This document shows positions 36,462 through 47,666 of a stretch of DNA of 64,000 nt, one piece after another. This DNA is from Carex sylvatica. Lineage: Eukaryota; Streptophyta; Magnoliopsida; Poales; Cyperaceae. Both the position numbers and the translations under genes were made by a program. Within the stretch, counting starts at the first letter, position 1. Each line of letters begins with the position of its first letter. Location of the stretch: contig CAXKVR010000195.1 of NCBI GenBank assembly GCA_964058845.1, forward strand, positions 1 through 64,000, in the 5' to 3' direction. Below the pieces are notes generated by a model. It did not search any database. It saw only the letters and a program-made list of their open reading frames with translations, and was not told where the DNA came from.

Positions 36462-36894
36462 GAGTAATGCTACCCTACTTCACGAAATAAACCGCCTATT
36501 TTAGTTCACGTTTCTTACTCTTCGATCTGCTTCAAAAATCGTGCTAATTTGATCTAAGATTTGCGGAACTAGACGTCTCCCATTTTCACCACAGACGCTC
36601 TCGACCCTCTCCTTCTCTCTCACGAGAAAACATAAACTCTAGACACAAGAAAATCACGATCACGCCTACACAGCCCCCAGCCCCGACAGCACCAACCTAT
36701 ACCTCTCTCCTGATTCTCTCACGTGACCCATCTCCATCTCCAGCGACTCCATCAAAAGCACCAACTTCTATCCCGTGGCGCCTCCCCCTTCTCTCACGCG
36801 ACCCCCGTCCTTTTTCCGACGGCTCGCAAGAAATCGACGGCACCACCTTGTTTCAGGTATGGTCTTGTACTTCTCATCTTTTGTTTAGTTTTAC
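36462..36894 (+). repeat. Left TIR of MULE, with exon-like sequence and splice donor
   Basis: Inverse copy of 41267-41744. The inner edge reads CACCTTGTTTCAG|GTATGG, a strong donor present in both arms, so each arm may carry a promoter, a 5' UTR exon and a donor for the gene beside it. Confidence 0.85.
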
Positions 36895-37608
36895 ATGAAT
36901 AGTCGAGCAACCATGTTCAGACAATGGTAAGAGATGAAATTTCTTATTAGAAACATGTAGAATGCTAATACTTTGATTGTGTAATTGAGGTAATTGCTTG
37001 CAGATGTTCTGACATACCAGAGATCCACAGAAACATTTTTAATGAACTGAATTAGTGAGAGGAATTGATTTCATGAAAGGCTCAGTGGTTCCCAGTAGCC
37101 ACATACCTTGAACAATGATGTCATGTATTTACCTGTTTTTGTTTTATTTCAATATCTTATGTATTATGTTACCAGCCCTAATATAGTCAATTTAATTTTT
37201 TGTTTCAAAACCAAAATGTATCAATTTACCAGCTCTAATATAGTCAATTTACCAGCCCTAATGTAGTCAATATCTGATGCACTAACATTTATTTAACTTT
37301 TTGTTTCGAAACCAAAATGTATCAATTTAAGTTTGTATATAACAAATGTTAAGTGTCAAAATATATATTTTTTAAATTATATGTTAGTATATTAATAAAA
37401 ATTATTGGCATCTTAAACCTTACAAGAGAAACTATACTGTGCAAATTCATCACAAAAGAATAGCTTTCAGAATTTCTAGAAATTTACTTATATTTTTCCT
37501 AATTTAATTTGTGCCAGGGGCAGTGGATGTCATCTTCATTTTTAATTTTATTTGTGTGTCTTCTAGCATAATATCTAGACATGTTTTGATTTTATTTGTG
37601 TAGGCAAA

Positions 37609-37917
37609 ATGAGTAGTCAATATAGTCGTTTTTCATCAAACCATTCTTGCAAGACATGCTATAAGTCTACGGTTATGAAGGTTGCAAGGACCAAGAAGAA
37701 CTATGAAAAAAAAAATTATAGTTGTCCAAATTGCAATCAGTGGAATGGTTAGTGCGACATCACTACCGATTTCAATAACATAACTCAACTGCAATATCAC
37801 AAAAAGGATTCAAGAGATAGCTTTGAAGCGGAAATCACTTCGATACTCAAGAAAATACTAGTCGGAGTACTTTGTGTTATGATGTGTATACTTTGTGTGT
37901 TAATTATTGTTAATTAG
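37609..37917 (+). pseudogene. GRF-type zinc-finger gene in MULE, one internal stop
   Basis: From ATG 37609, 103 codons run to TAG 37915-37917 with one TAG after CNQWNG. The residues fit a GRF zinc finger (C-x2-C spacing in SCKTCYKSTV, then NYSCPNCNQWN and a C two residues after the stop), followed by a helix and a hydrophobic tail ending VLIIVN. That is the usual plan of short plant GRF-TM proteins. An acceptor (TTTGTGTAG) sits 6 bases before the ATG. No function in transposition is known to me; it may be a captured host gene. Confidence 0.6.
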
Positions 37918-39119
37918 TGTAGTTTGTTAATTATTTTTTTTTGTTAATTAGTGCATGTCAATTGTAAGAACCTTATGTTTGCCTCTTAATTTAATTCACT
38001 TTCGCATGATTGTAATAAGTGCAATTCTGTTAGAAAAATACTACTCTCAATGTGGGTCAATCTATTATTCTTAATCACAATCCCTACCCTAGACCAAGCT
38101 ATACTAACCCTATTTCTATCATTAGCAGAAAGCTGGGAATGCCCAATACCTGTTCTACTGATCATTCTTGCTTCCCTAACTACTGCTTTACCGTGCTCTA
38201 GACCATAGATTGCTTACCCATGTTTTTCCCCTACTTAGTATTCACCTTGCTTTTATCACACATAAACTGTACGACTTGACCTTGTCAACATACTATTTAT
38301 AATTTGCTAAGTACATCTTACAATGATGCATATAGTTAGTAATGTATAGTGAAGCAACATATAACACATCCTATTGTGAGCTAACACATAACAAAAGGAT
38401 TTAGTTAAAACACCTATAATGCATTCAACAAGAGAAGTCCTAAATAAGCATCTCTTTATAATCATTTTATTGTATCTTAATTTTAATATGCAAAAACATA
38501 AACCCAAATGAATCTCTTCAGACTAAATGAACCGAAATGAATAGTAGGTTTGCTCAAATATCAAACAGAACAAACTGATTTAACTTAAATACCTTTAGAA
38601 AGCTTATCAGTAAGTCTGGTTTGTCTTAATTTGTAGATCTAAATCAAATTAAAAACAAAAAAAGTACTTCACAAACAAACCTAATTCAATTAATAACAAG
38701 AGAAATGACACAAACCTGCATGGTTCAAAACCGAAGCAAGCAAATCATATACGAATGCACACTGATGGCATGATCTCTATAATGGTAAATGCATCTAACC
38801 GAATGCCAGCAATTGGTACCATATTTTTCCAATAGTTTTTCCAACCAAAAATACAAACTTTTCCAAATGAAAGAGAATAGAGAAAATACTGAGAAAACCA
38901 TTGAACTATCTATAAAACAGAACAGAGAAAATTGCAAAATGGAACATTTTGTCACATACAAAGTACCAAAATATATCCTTTTTTTATATTAGACCAACAT
39001 AAGAGTACATGTCCCCAAAATTTTAAAGAGAGGAAACATGTTCTTCAGCCCACAACCAGCAAATTTTAAAGAGAGGGCAATCTGACATTCTCCATTCCCA
39101 AAAATTAAATCTAAATAGT

Positions 39120-40510
39120 CTAAATACACAATTCATAAATCTTCTTCTCAGACTCATAAATTTCTGTCAGCTTTTGAACACCACTCTCCTTGTCAGCAAC
39201 CGCCTTTTGTTTGCTCTTTCCATTATTTTTCAACTATCACAACGAGCAAACAGTGAGCAAAAAAATGAAAAAAAATGAACAAATCAGGTCAGGTTTTAGA
39301 ACCAATTTTAGTACCAGATTTTAGTACCAGATTTTATGTACCAGATTTTATGTACTAGTTTTTAGAACCATTTTAGTACCATATTTTAGTACCAAATTTT
39401 AGTACCAGATTTTATGTACCAGTTTTTAGAACCAGATCAGACCTAATCACATTGGCAACAGATAAGAAAAAAAATGTAAATAGAATCGTACCATTGGACA
39501 AGTTCTTGAGTTATGATTCTCTTTTTCGCCACATATGCTACAAGTACTGTGCTTCTTCAAAGAATGAGGCACAAACCGTGTCAAAACCTTCTTTCTACCT
39601 TTACAATGTGATTCTTTTGGGTCATGAAATATCACATTGGCATGCAATTGATCATTCACTGATCCTTCTTGTGACCCTTCTTGTAACACCTGGTAATTTT
39701 TGCAAATATTCTAATTTTTGTTTTGACTTGTTCGCAATATTTGGAAACATGAAGGTTTCAAGTGTAAATATTCAAACTAAAAATATAAAGCCAACGTGAC
39801 ACTCTCTGCCACGCGTCTCATGATAATCCCTCCACTCTAATCTTTTGACCATATAAATAAGTCTCCCTCTCTCTTGATTTGGTTCATGGAGGAAAAAAAA
39901 AAAGAACCCTAAAATAAAAAGAAGAGAAATTGAGAGAAATCTAAGAAAAATGATAAAAAGAAAGATTTATTTGATAATTATTTTGATATCGATTGTTATT
40001 CGAGTGTATGTCCGATTAGAATTCTGATCCTATGTCGCAAGTGTTTCTAAATGATTGATACAACTGGAATTGGATTTTTGGATCGATCATTATCAGGTAA
40101 CTGGACTTCTCTATAATCTGTGTTTTCATTTTGTTTGGTTGAATTGAATTTGAAGTGATTGATTGTATTGGGTATTGGATTATGGTGCATATTTAATTGG
40201 ATCGATCATTATCAGGTAACCGGACTTCTCTATAATCTCCTTCATACAAATAAAAGCCTCTGCACTAGCAGCCCTAGATCGGTAAGCTCCATCCAATCTG
40301 ATTTTAAAGAAGCTTTCCTCAATGTCGAATCCATGCTTCTCTCGTTAATAGATCTTTTGGCACTTGCATTAGCCTCTTTAGTCCACCGTTTCAAAATGTA
40401 ATGGTCGGGTAGGTGTGTAATGCCTACGTGTTGCATTATTTTTATAGCATGTGAGCACAGAACCCCACAAGTTATGTACCCCTTGTAACCGCAAGAAACC
40501 TTACACCTTT
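39120..40510 (-). pseudogene. C-terminal remains of FAR1/FHY3-type MULE transposase
   Basis: Minus-strand pieces in order: 40510-40242 with CGVLCSHAIKIM (SWIM zinc finger) and THLPDHYILKRWTKEA; then, after an inserted LTR fragment, 39680-39495 with DPKESHCKGRKK and the zinc knuckle CSICGEKENHNSRTCP ending at a donor; then about 39240-39120, a Lys/Glu-rich tail. This order is that of the C-terminal half of FAR1-family proteins. The DNA-binding and catalytic domains expected upstream are not recognisable in 40510-41260. Confidence 0.72.
39683..40239 (+). mobile_element. LTR fragment inserted in the FAR1-like gene
   Basis: It starts TGTAACACCTGGTA, an LTR-like end, and has a TATA-like CATATAAATAAG at 39851. 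It contains a 43-bp direct repeat (with GATCGATCATTATCAGGTAA) at about 40078 and 40200. It separates two pieces of the FAR1-like frame. No clear matching end or target duplication. Confidence 0.45.
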
Positions 40511-41266
40511 CCTTGTATAATTAATGTTCCTTCTTAATGTTCCTTCTTAATTATCACGATCGCGAACTTATTTAGTGATTAAATGTTTCTCATCTTAGTA
40601 GTTCTATGATTCAAGACCAAGAGTATCTTATTGAATACTTCCAAAGATATAACATATAAATCTCAAGGAACAAGAATAATAACATTAGTAATAAAATCAT
40701 GAACAACACATAAATTATTATTAAAATATAACTTTCAAAACACACATCCTTCAGATTGTTTACTTGATGCATGTTTGTATATATTATTTTAATTATAATT
40801 CTTCTAATGGTGATGTATCAGGTCATTTCTGGTAAAAGTGTATGCACAAACGACCATTTTAAACTGAAGTGCTTTGGAAAAAACACCTGAAAAACATTAG
40901 ACAATTATATTATCTAAAGCATGCCTCATACTAATACCTTCACCTGATTGATTCAGAATAATGATCCATATCTGTCCTGGGAAAAGTCTTCAACACTTCA
41001 TATAAAGTATCATGAAAAATGCCAGCACCTTAACAGAACCAATCTGACACATGGAAGTGTCATATGTAGGACCCATTTACAATTGCACATCTTCAATTTA
41101 ACCTTGTTAGCACTCGATATTTCTTTGCATAAGAATCTCTTGGAGCTGTTGAGAAAATAGAAAGAGAAAAGATAAGCAACGCAATATATAGCCGAGAGAC
41201 CATTTTTCACTTAGGCCCCTGAAACAAGGTGGCCCCTAAAAACAATACAAAAATTGGAATCGAGTA

Positions 41267-41744
41267 AAACTAAACAAAAGATGAGAAGTACAAGACCATA
41301 CCTGAAACAAGGTGGCGCCGTCGATTTCTTGCGAGCCGCCGAAAAAAGAAAATGGGTCGCGAGAGAGAAGGGGGAGGCGCCACGGGATAGAAGTTAGTGC
41401 TTTTGATGGAGTCGCTGGAGATGGAGATGGGTCACGTGAGAGAATCAGGATGGGGGTATAGGTTGGTGTTGACGGGGCTAGGGTTTATGTTTTCTCGCAT
41501 CTAGCTAGGGTTTATGTTTTCGCGTGAGAGAGAAGGAGAGGGTCGGGACTCGGGAGCGTCTGTGGTGAAAATGAGAGATGTCCAGTTCCTCTAATTTGGA
41601 CAAGGAGTTATTAAGGCCTCTGTACTGGAGACGTCCAGTTCCGCAAATCTTAGATCCGATCAGCACGATTTTTGAAGCAGATCGAAGGGTCAGAAACGTG
41701 AATTAGAACAGGCGGATTAATTCGTGAAGTAGGTAGTATTACTC
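41267..41744 (-). repeat. Right TIR of MULE
   Basis: Mirrors the left TIR, but has extra bases near 41580-41640 where a segment containing GTCCAGTTCC occurs twice, and a duplicated TAGGGTTTATGTTTTC near 41480-41520. Confidence 0.85.
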
Positions 41745-41754
41745 TATATGTAAT

Positions 41755-42002
41755 AATGTCAATTGTCAAAATGTTGGTTGCCAACATATAATTAACCGTC
41801 ACACATGAATCATGAATTACACATATTTATATAAATAGAAAGCAATGAAAATTAGGTCCCCCGTCCCCGCCTTAATTAAAATTGAACTTGATATGCATAA
41901 TATTAATACGACACGAGACGACACACATGAATCGTTTGAGGTCTCCACATCCAGCCAGTCATTAGTCAACACCCATTATTATATATATATATATATATAT
42001 AT
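41755..42002. other. Spacer between MULE and hairpin g
   Basis: AT-rich, with (TA)n at 41981-42002. Nothing recognised. Confidence 0.5.
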
Positions 42003-42436
42003 ATTGGAGAGTGGCTAATATGTATTCGGAAGCATATGATCCGAAGTGCTTACGGTTTAAATTTGAAATTTCAAAACTCAAAAAGTTGATCCGAACCGTT
42101 CATCTTGTTATCCATATTAATATCTGCTTGGAGACCAAATTTTACATTTTTCTGAATTTGTTTACTATTTATTAAGTATTTTACAAATTGTTGATCCAAC
42201 GGTGGCTTAACAAAACAGTAAAATTAGCAGTCACCGTTGGATCAACAATTTTGTGAAATACTTAATAAATAGTAAAACAATTCAGAAAAAATGTAAAATT
42301 TGGTCTCCAGGCCGATATTAATATGGAGAACAAGATGAACGGTTCGGATCGACTTTTTGAGTTTTTGAAATTTCAAATTTGAACTACAAGCACTTTAGAC
42401 CATATGTTTCCGAAAGCATATTAGCCACTCTCTATA
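42003..42436. mobile_element. Hairpin element g (core type A)
   Basis: The arms begin GGAGAGTGGCTAATATG, then TTCGGAAGCATATG, mirrored at the right end (CATATGTTTCCGAAAGCATA). The inner core is type A, closely like element a. It is flanked by TATATA on both sides. Element h has related outer sequence. Confidence 0.82.
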
Positions 42437-43086
42437 TATTGTGTAATTTTCCAATCTTATTATATATGTTCATTCAGGTCAAGAAAATTAATAAGTCTAA
42501 AGACTAAACCCCCCTTTGCCGTCATGTCTTCTTTTCTTTACCAAACTTTTTAGGCTTAATTAATTAAGACAAGAGAATATATTAGGCCCACCCCACAGAC
42601 CACACCCTTTTAAGGCAAAACTCTGGGTATTACTTCCCTAATAACACTACTACTTTTAAGTACTTCAAATCAATTATTGTTATTGTTTATTTTTCAACCA
42701 TGTTTTCTACGTACGAGTCTAATTATGTGGGTGGGATTGTCTAATTAATTTTCCAACTAACTTTTCAGTCTACTATTTCTATCATTAATTGTTCTACTTC
42801 TTCTTTTATTTGTTTCTTTTTGTTTGTTTTTTTTCCCTTACATTTCACTTCTTCTTTTTCCTGTTTTACTAAAATTTAGTGGTATTTTGCCTTCTATGGA
42901 AAAAGGGCAAGGCATAATATCAACATCATCAATTAATTAAGCCAGTAATTTCAATATAAAATTAAGCATCAATTAATTATGCGCCTGCATTGGTAGGAAG
43001 AATAAAATGCAATCCAAATAAAAACCCTTTGCAAACCCAATATGAACCAATTAAACCAAAACAAACAAACAAACAAAAAGTACAAA
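42437..43086. other. 3' flank of NHL gene
   Basis: AT-rich, with CT- and T-rich tracts. No gene supported. Confidence 0.5.
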
Positions 43087-43812
43087 TCATATTTCAACAT
43101 CACAGTACACCCGGTCAAATGAAGTTGCTGAATTTGGTGAGAAACCAACATTCACAGGTGTGCAATAGACTCTCAACTTGTAGTGCTTTGACTTAACAAC
43201 CCCAACCTTGAAACGGATCCTTGCTCGGACCCGAACCTCCAACCCGATATTTCCGGTCGATTTATCGTGCTTGAGATCCTTTGCCGCTTGGTCTTGCAGT
43301 TGTGTCGAATTGGCCGCGGCTTCTATGTCTAACCTCGTGGTATTTCGATGCGGTTGGAAGAATGGCGAAGCCTCTGTTAGAGCTATCATCTGGTTATCAT
43401 ACCTAATAATCACAATAAATTAACATGTATATATGCAATCAGATCATGAGAATGTATTAGTATTGCATTAATTATATAAACATGCATGAGAAATATATAT
43501 ATAGAGTGATAAATAAAATTACCACACGGAAATTGTTAAGTCATCATAGTAAACCGCCACCTTATGATTGGGATTAAGAGCACGGAGTGTGAAATTAAAT
43601 GCTGCATCTAATTTATTTTCAGAAGAAATATTGAAATTTTGAATGGCAGCGTGCTCGATCGTATAATCAATTGGCACCGGTCGAACGACGAGCCAAAAAA
43701 TAAGAATAATGAGGCCGACGATGACGATCAGGAAAAGCAATGCAATTGCAATGCATTGTAGCCTGCTCGGACGCGGACCTGGCAAGCCGGGAACGCTGGC
43801 TCTACCGGCCAT
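43087..43812 (-). CDS. NDR1/HIN1-like (NHL), LEA_2-domain membrane protein
   Basis: Exons 43812-43523 and 43402-43087 (minus strand) join in frame to 201 residues. A short Pro/Arg N-terminus precedes one membrane segment (about residues 20-43, ALLFLIVIVGLIILIFWLVV). Next comes the RPVPIDYTIEHAAIQNFN start of the LEA_2/WHy domain, with the NPNHKVAVYYDD landmark of NHL proteins, and it closes on a C-terminal beta region. NHL proteins are plasma-membrane or ER proteins tied to pathogen response and stress. I cannot assign the exact paralogue. The single intron after the YYDDLTISVW segment is unusual only in that many NHL genes have none. Confidence 0.9.
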
Positions 43813-45579
43813 GGTAATAGTTTTGCTAAGAGAAATAGAGGATTCAAATTATGTTGGGATGGGTACGTTTTAACTTTAAACTTTAAACTAAAGAAAGGAA
43901 GATTGATACTTTGAGTACTGTGAAGTGCTGTAACAGCCTGTTAGAGATCAACCAATTCTGTGTTGAGAAATGATATTATTAATTGTCTGTGCATGTTTAT
44001 ATATATAGTTTTTGGTTTATTATTCCTTTTAATTCTTTCTGTTTTCCCTAGCTTTGGATTTGGAATACTTGCTAAGCAGTGAATACTCTCAAGGGACGAA
44101 AAGTGGTCTTTCTTCTCTTTTTTCTTTTTTTTTTTAATATTTTTGTTTATATAGAAGTGAAGGTGAAATTTGAAATAGTTATAAGATCGAAGACCTCAAA
44201 ATTAATTTGAATTGCGGTAGAAAAAAAGGGTTATTCCTTGTCCTGTTTTTGGGTTCCCTATATTTTAATTTGCATTGCATGATTGATTTATGCTTTCCCA
44301 ATTTTTCATCTTAAGAGCTTCTTCCCTTGCATGCAAGTTATTCTTTTCCCCCAAAAGGAACCAAAACTAGATAAATTAATTTAATTTCTAATTCCAGCGA
44401 TTCTTTTGGCACAGAAAAGGTCTAAATGAAAAGAGGTGACTGAACCATTACTTCAATCCAGTTGTTTGAGATTTTGAAATTGTGAGTGGATCGAACCAAT
44501 CACCTCCCTTTCGAACATTTTAATTGATCTTTGGATGGACCGAAGCACAATTGTTGAATCGCCTCCTTTTCAAATTTTGCGGTATCGTTAATTGTGTAAA
44601 TAGTAAATACAAGGCATAAATAAAGTTGAACTAAACTATATATTAAGTCGGTCACCTCATCTGAACCGAACCTAATCAGATAGTTCGATACTTGTTAGTT
44701 TGTAGTTGTAGGTACATGATTAATTTGGTCATCGGAGGAAGCTGCTGCTATTTGACTTAGAGTTGAATAGACTTCAATGAACAGCAGTTGACCTTGAAGA
44801 AGAAGAAGAAGAAGAAGAGCAGCTCAGAATTTTCCCAATTTCCAACAAAACCTCGAGCAGAGTGAAACGCACTGTTACCACAAGAGTTTGAGTTGTTTGT
44901 AATTAACATTTCTTACAGTGGAAGAGTATTGTCAGAAATTAATGGATACTGAGTCTGACATGTGCTACTGCTAAGTGCTAACCTAACACTAACAATGAGC
45001 TGATTGCACATGAGCTGAGCTGAGCTTCAACAGTTGGAAATTGAAGAGACAGTAGTTACAATTTCAGAGTGTAAAGTGGAATAATTGTAACACTTGAGGA
45101 GCTTATTCAACAGTTGGAATAATTGAAATTACCTCTTTTAGTAACCACATCATAGTGATTTAATTTGACAGTTTCTTTCCACCCCCTTTCAATTTCGTTG
45201 CTTTTGCGGTAAAATGTTTACTCCATTTTTTACTACATAAAGAAACATGACATAAGCCATAATATTCCTCTGTTTAAGAGAGGCCGAAATGAACCAGAAA
45301 TAAGATATGACCAAAACTGTAAATTATGGGTTGGACGAAATTAAATTAGATGTCCTATTAAAAGGACCATCTGTATATAAAAATAAAGTATTTTATGTAT
45401 ATCGAATAAAAAAAAGGAATTTGGTGTGTATTTTAAATGTTTGTTGCAATATCTTTAGCAGAATATTAATATTAGCAAGTTTGTTGCCATACTTTTAGCA
45501 AGTTTGTTGCAACAAAATTGCTAATATATACAATACATGTGAAGAATATTTTAAATGTATTGCAGAGGATTTGTAGTGG
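43813..45579. other. 5' flank of NHL and long intergenic stretch
   Basis: The proximal part is the putative NHL promoter. A (GAA)n tract lies at 44798-44818. No coding sequence recognised. Confidence 0.45.
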
Positions 45580-46076
45580 TTATTTTATTTTATGATTATT
45601 TTTTACTAAAGACTCTAGAAGTTTATTCGCTGATAGTTCTAAATCAATTTTTATTACAAAAAAATTCAATTAGATATATATTATTTTATTTTATAGTTAT
45701 TTTTCATTGAAGACCTAGAAGTTTAATTGCCGATATTCTTAAATTTATTTTTATTACAAAGAAGTCCAATAACATATATATTATTGTATTTTATTTTTTT
45801 GATCATTTTTCATCGAAGTTTAATCGCCGATAGCTCTAAATTATTATTTTTATCAAAGAAGTCCAATTACATATATATTATTTTATATTATGATTATTTT
45901 TCACCGAAGACCCTAAAAGTTTAATCACCAATAGCTCTAAATTAATTTTATTACAGAGAAGTCCAATTACATATATATTATTTTATTTTATAGTTATTTT
46001 TCACCGAAGACTCTAAAAATTTAATCGCCGATAGCCTTAAATTAATTTTTATTACAAAGAAGTGCAATTATATTGA
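45580..46076. repeat. Minisatellite, about 99-bp unit, five copies
   Basis: Unit starts near 45580, 45681, 45781, 45878 and 45978. Each has a TTATTTTATTTTATRGTTA block, a TTTTTCACCGAAGAC block, AAGTTTAATCGCCGATAG and AAAGAAGTCCAATTACATAT. Copies are diverged. Apparent frames inside it are artefacts of the repeat. Confidence 0.85.
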
Positions 46077-46620
46077 AGCATGCTCTGAATTTGTAAGACT
46101 ATTGGCTCACTATTCCTCGGAGGGGAGTTAAATTAGGATTGTCTGCATGTCTTAAAAAATGGTTGTTAGTTTGTTAATTACTCTTCAAATTACAATGTGT
46201 TATTTTAGTATGTGAGTTTACCTTACTCATGAGATTAGATGTAGTTAATTTTCCGTTGGCAACAATCTTACAATATTTTCCATGAGCTCAGAAATTGTTA
46301 ATACAGTTGTCGTAATTTTTGTGAGGTTTGTGTGTAGTTAGTTGGAAGTAGTTTAACTAAGTTGGATAGCAACAGCATGTATATATTTTGGTTAGTTACG
46401 ACTTGCGACTTGCGACTTGCGAATAAATGAATAAGGTTTGTAATAGATTCCAAATGACGAAATGTATTTTATTTTTATTTATTTTTTTACTTTTGGAAGA
46501 TGGGTCGTTGGTGGGCCGGTGACCCAACTCCAAACTGTCACACCCACAGGCCACAGCACAGGATGATCCAATTCATTTTTATTTATTTTTATTTTTCTCA
46601 GGGGACCTTTGCACATCACA
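46077..46620. other. Intergenic, no gene
   Basis: AT-rich, with a tandem ACTTGCGACTTGCGACTTGCG at about 46400. Nothing else. Confidence 0.5.
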
Positions 46621-46685
46621 TGCAAATATGCAATGCAAATATGCAATGCAAATATGCAATGCAAATATGCAATGCAAATATGCAA
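46621..46685. repeat. Five exact copies of a 13-bp unit
   Basis: TGCAAATATGCAA is repeated head to tail five times; each junction makes ATGCAAAT and ATTTGCAT-type octamers. About 980 bp upstream of CYP86A. Confidence 0.93.
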
Positions 46686-46689
46686 TGCA

Positions 46690-47666
46690 ATGAATGAACA
46701 GTTGTGTCATACTTTTATTATACTCTAATGCGAGGTTCCACGGAACAGAGGAGAGGAGATTATACTAGATTAGATAGCCAACGCTAAACAAACTGTTTAA
46801 CCTTTAGGCCAGCACCCTCACCCAATTGACCAATTCCATCTCCCTAGCTCCTAGCTACTAGCTCCTCGCTCCATTAATTTTATAAATTTTATAAATTAAA
46901 CCCACCACCTCCCTCTTCCCTCTTCACTCTTCACTCTTCACTCTTCCCTCCTCCTTCCCCCGCTCATTTAATGCTCCTAGCTTCTCCCCCACTTCACATT
47001 TAATTCAGACCGCGCCTTTGCTTCCCTGTTAGGTGCTACCTCCACCTCTTATATTTCTTACCAGTCTCCAAGTTTTCACTGGGGATAACTCCCTCCACAT
47101 GTAACCAGCTAAGTCGTCAGCTGTATGTGGACCCGTCTTAATTAATTATAACCTCTTTTGAGTTTTCATCTCTCAACGGCCCCTGACGGCATTTAATCTC
47201 AGCTGAGGCCTCTTAACTCTTTTAAGTCTTGTCTGACCGATCGACAAGTAGTGCACTATAGTCTTGTTGCATGTGAAATACAGAAACACAGAGAGAGAGA
47301 GAGATAAAGGTGGTAGCTAGCACATTAAATGCTGTATAATATCATCTCCTTTTCCACCATTCTATAAATCACATAAGATCGATACATCCACATTTCACAT
47401 TCATCTCTCATCTCTCATCTCTCATCTCTCTCTTCTTTTCTTCCCTATCTAGCTCCCTCCATGTCATGTGCTACATGACCCACTATTTATCAGCTTAATA
47501 TATTGTACCAGTGCACTCTCAGTTGTCATCTATTAACCCCCCCGTTACACATATCTCTCTCTCTCTCTCTCATACCAGTATACCACGCACCATTTGTTAC
47601 CTAATAATATATAATCTACACAAAGCCTGATCGAAGAGAAATTAATTAAGAGAAGAAATTTTCAAA
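46690..47666 (+). promoter_or_regulatory. CYP86A promoter and 5' UTR
   Basis: TATAAA at 47363-47368 in CTATAAATCACA is a plausible TATA box about 300 bp before the ATG. CT-rich tandems flank it: CTTCACTCTTCACTCTTCAC at about 46922 and TCATCTCTCATCTCTCATCT at about 47402. CT runs near 47557 would lie in the leader. Confidence 0.5.

Larger units (their letters stand above)
36462..41744. mobile_element. MULE with long terminal inverted repeats and 10-bp target duplication
   Basis: A 5283-bp element. TATATGTAAT lies at 36452-36461 and again at 41745-41754, a perfect 10-bp target duplication. The ends GAGTAATGCTACCC and inverse GAGTAATACTACC open inverted repeats of 433 and 478 bp. Long TIRs plus a 9-11-bp duplication define Mutator-like elements. 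The inside holds a GRF zinc-finger gene remnant (+), the C-terminal part of a FAR1-type transposase (-) and an inserted LTR fragment. No catalytic MULE domain was found, so it is non-autonomous today. Confidence 0.9.

Noticed and set aside
43087..43423. Plus-strand frame over NHL exon 2
   Set aside because: Shadow of the minus-strand LEA_2 coding exon.
45727..45924. 65-codon frame in the 46-kb region
   Set aside because: Lies wholly within the 99-bp minisatellite; composition follows the repeat.
46621..46685. CRISPR-like tandem repeat
   Set aside because: Copies abut with no spacers, in a plant nuclear sequence.
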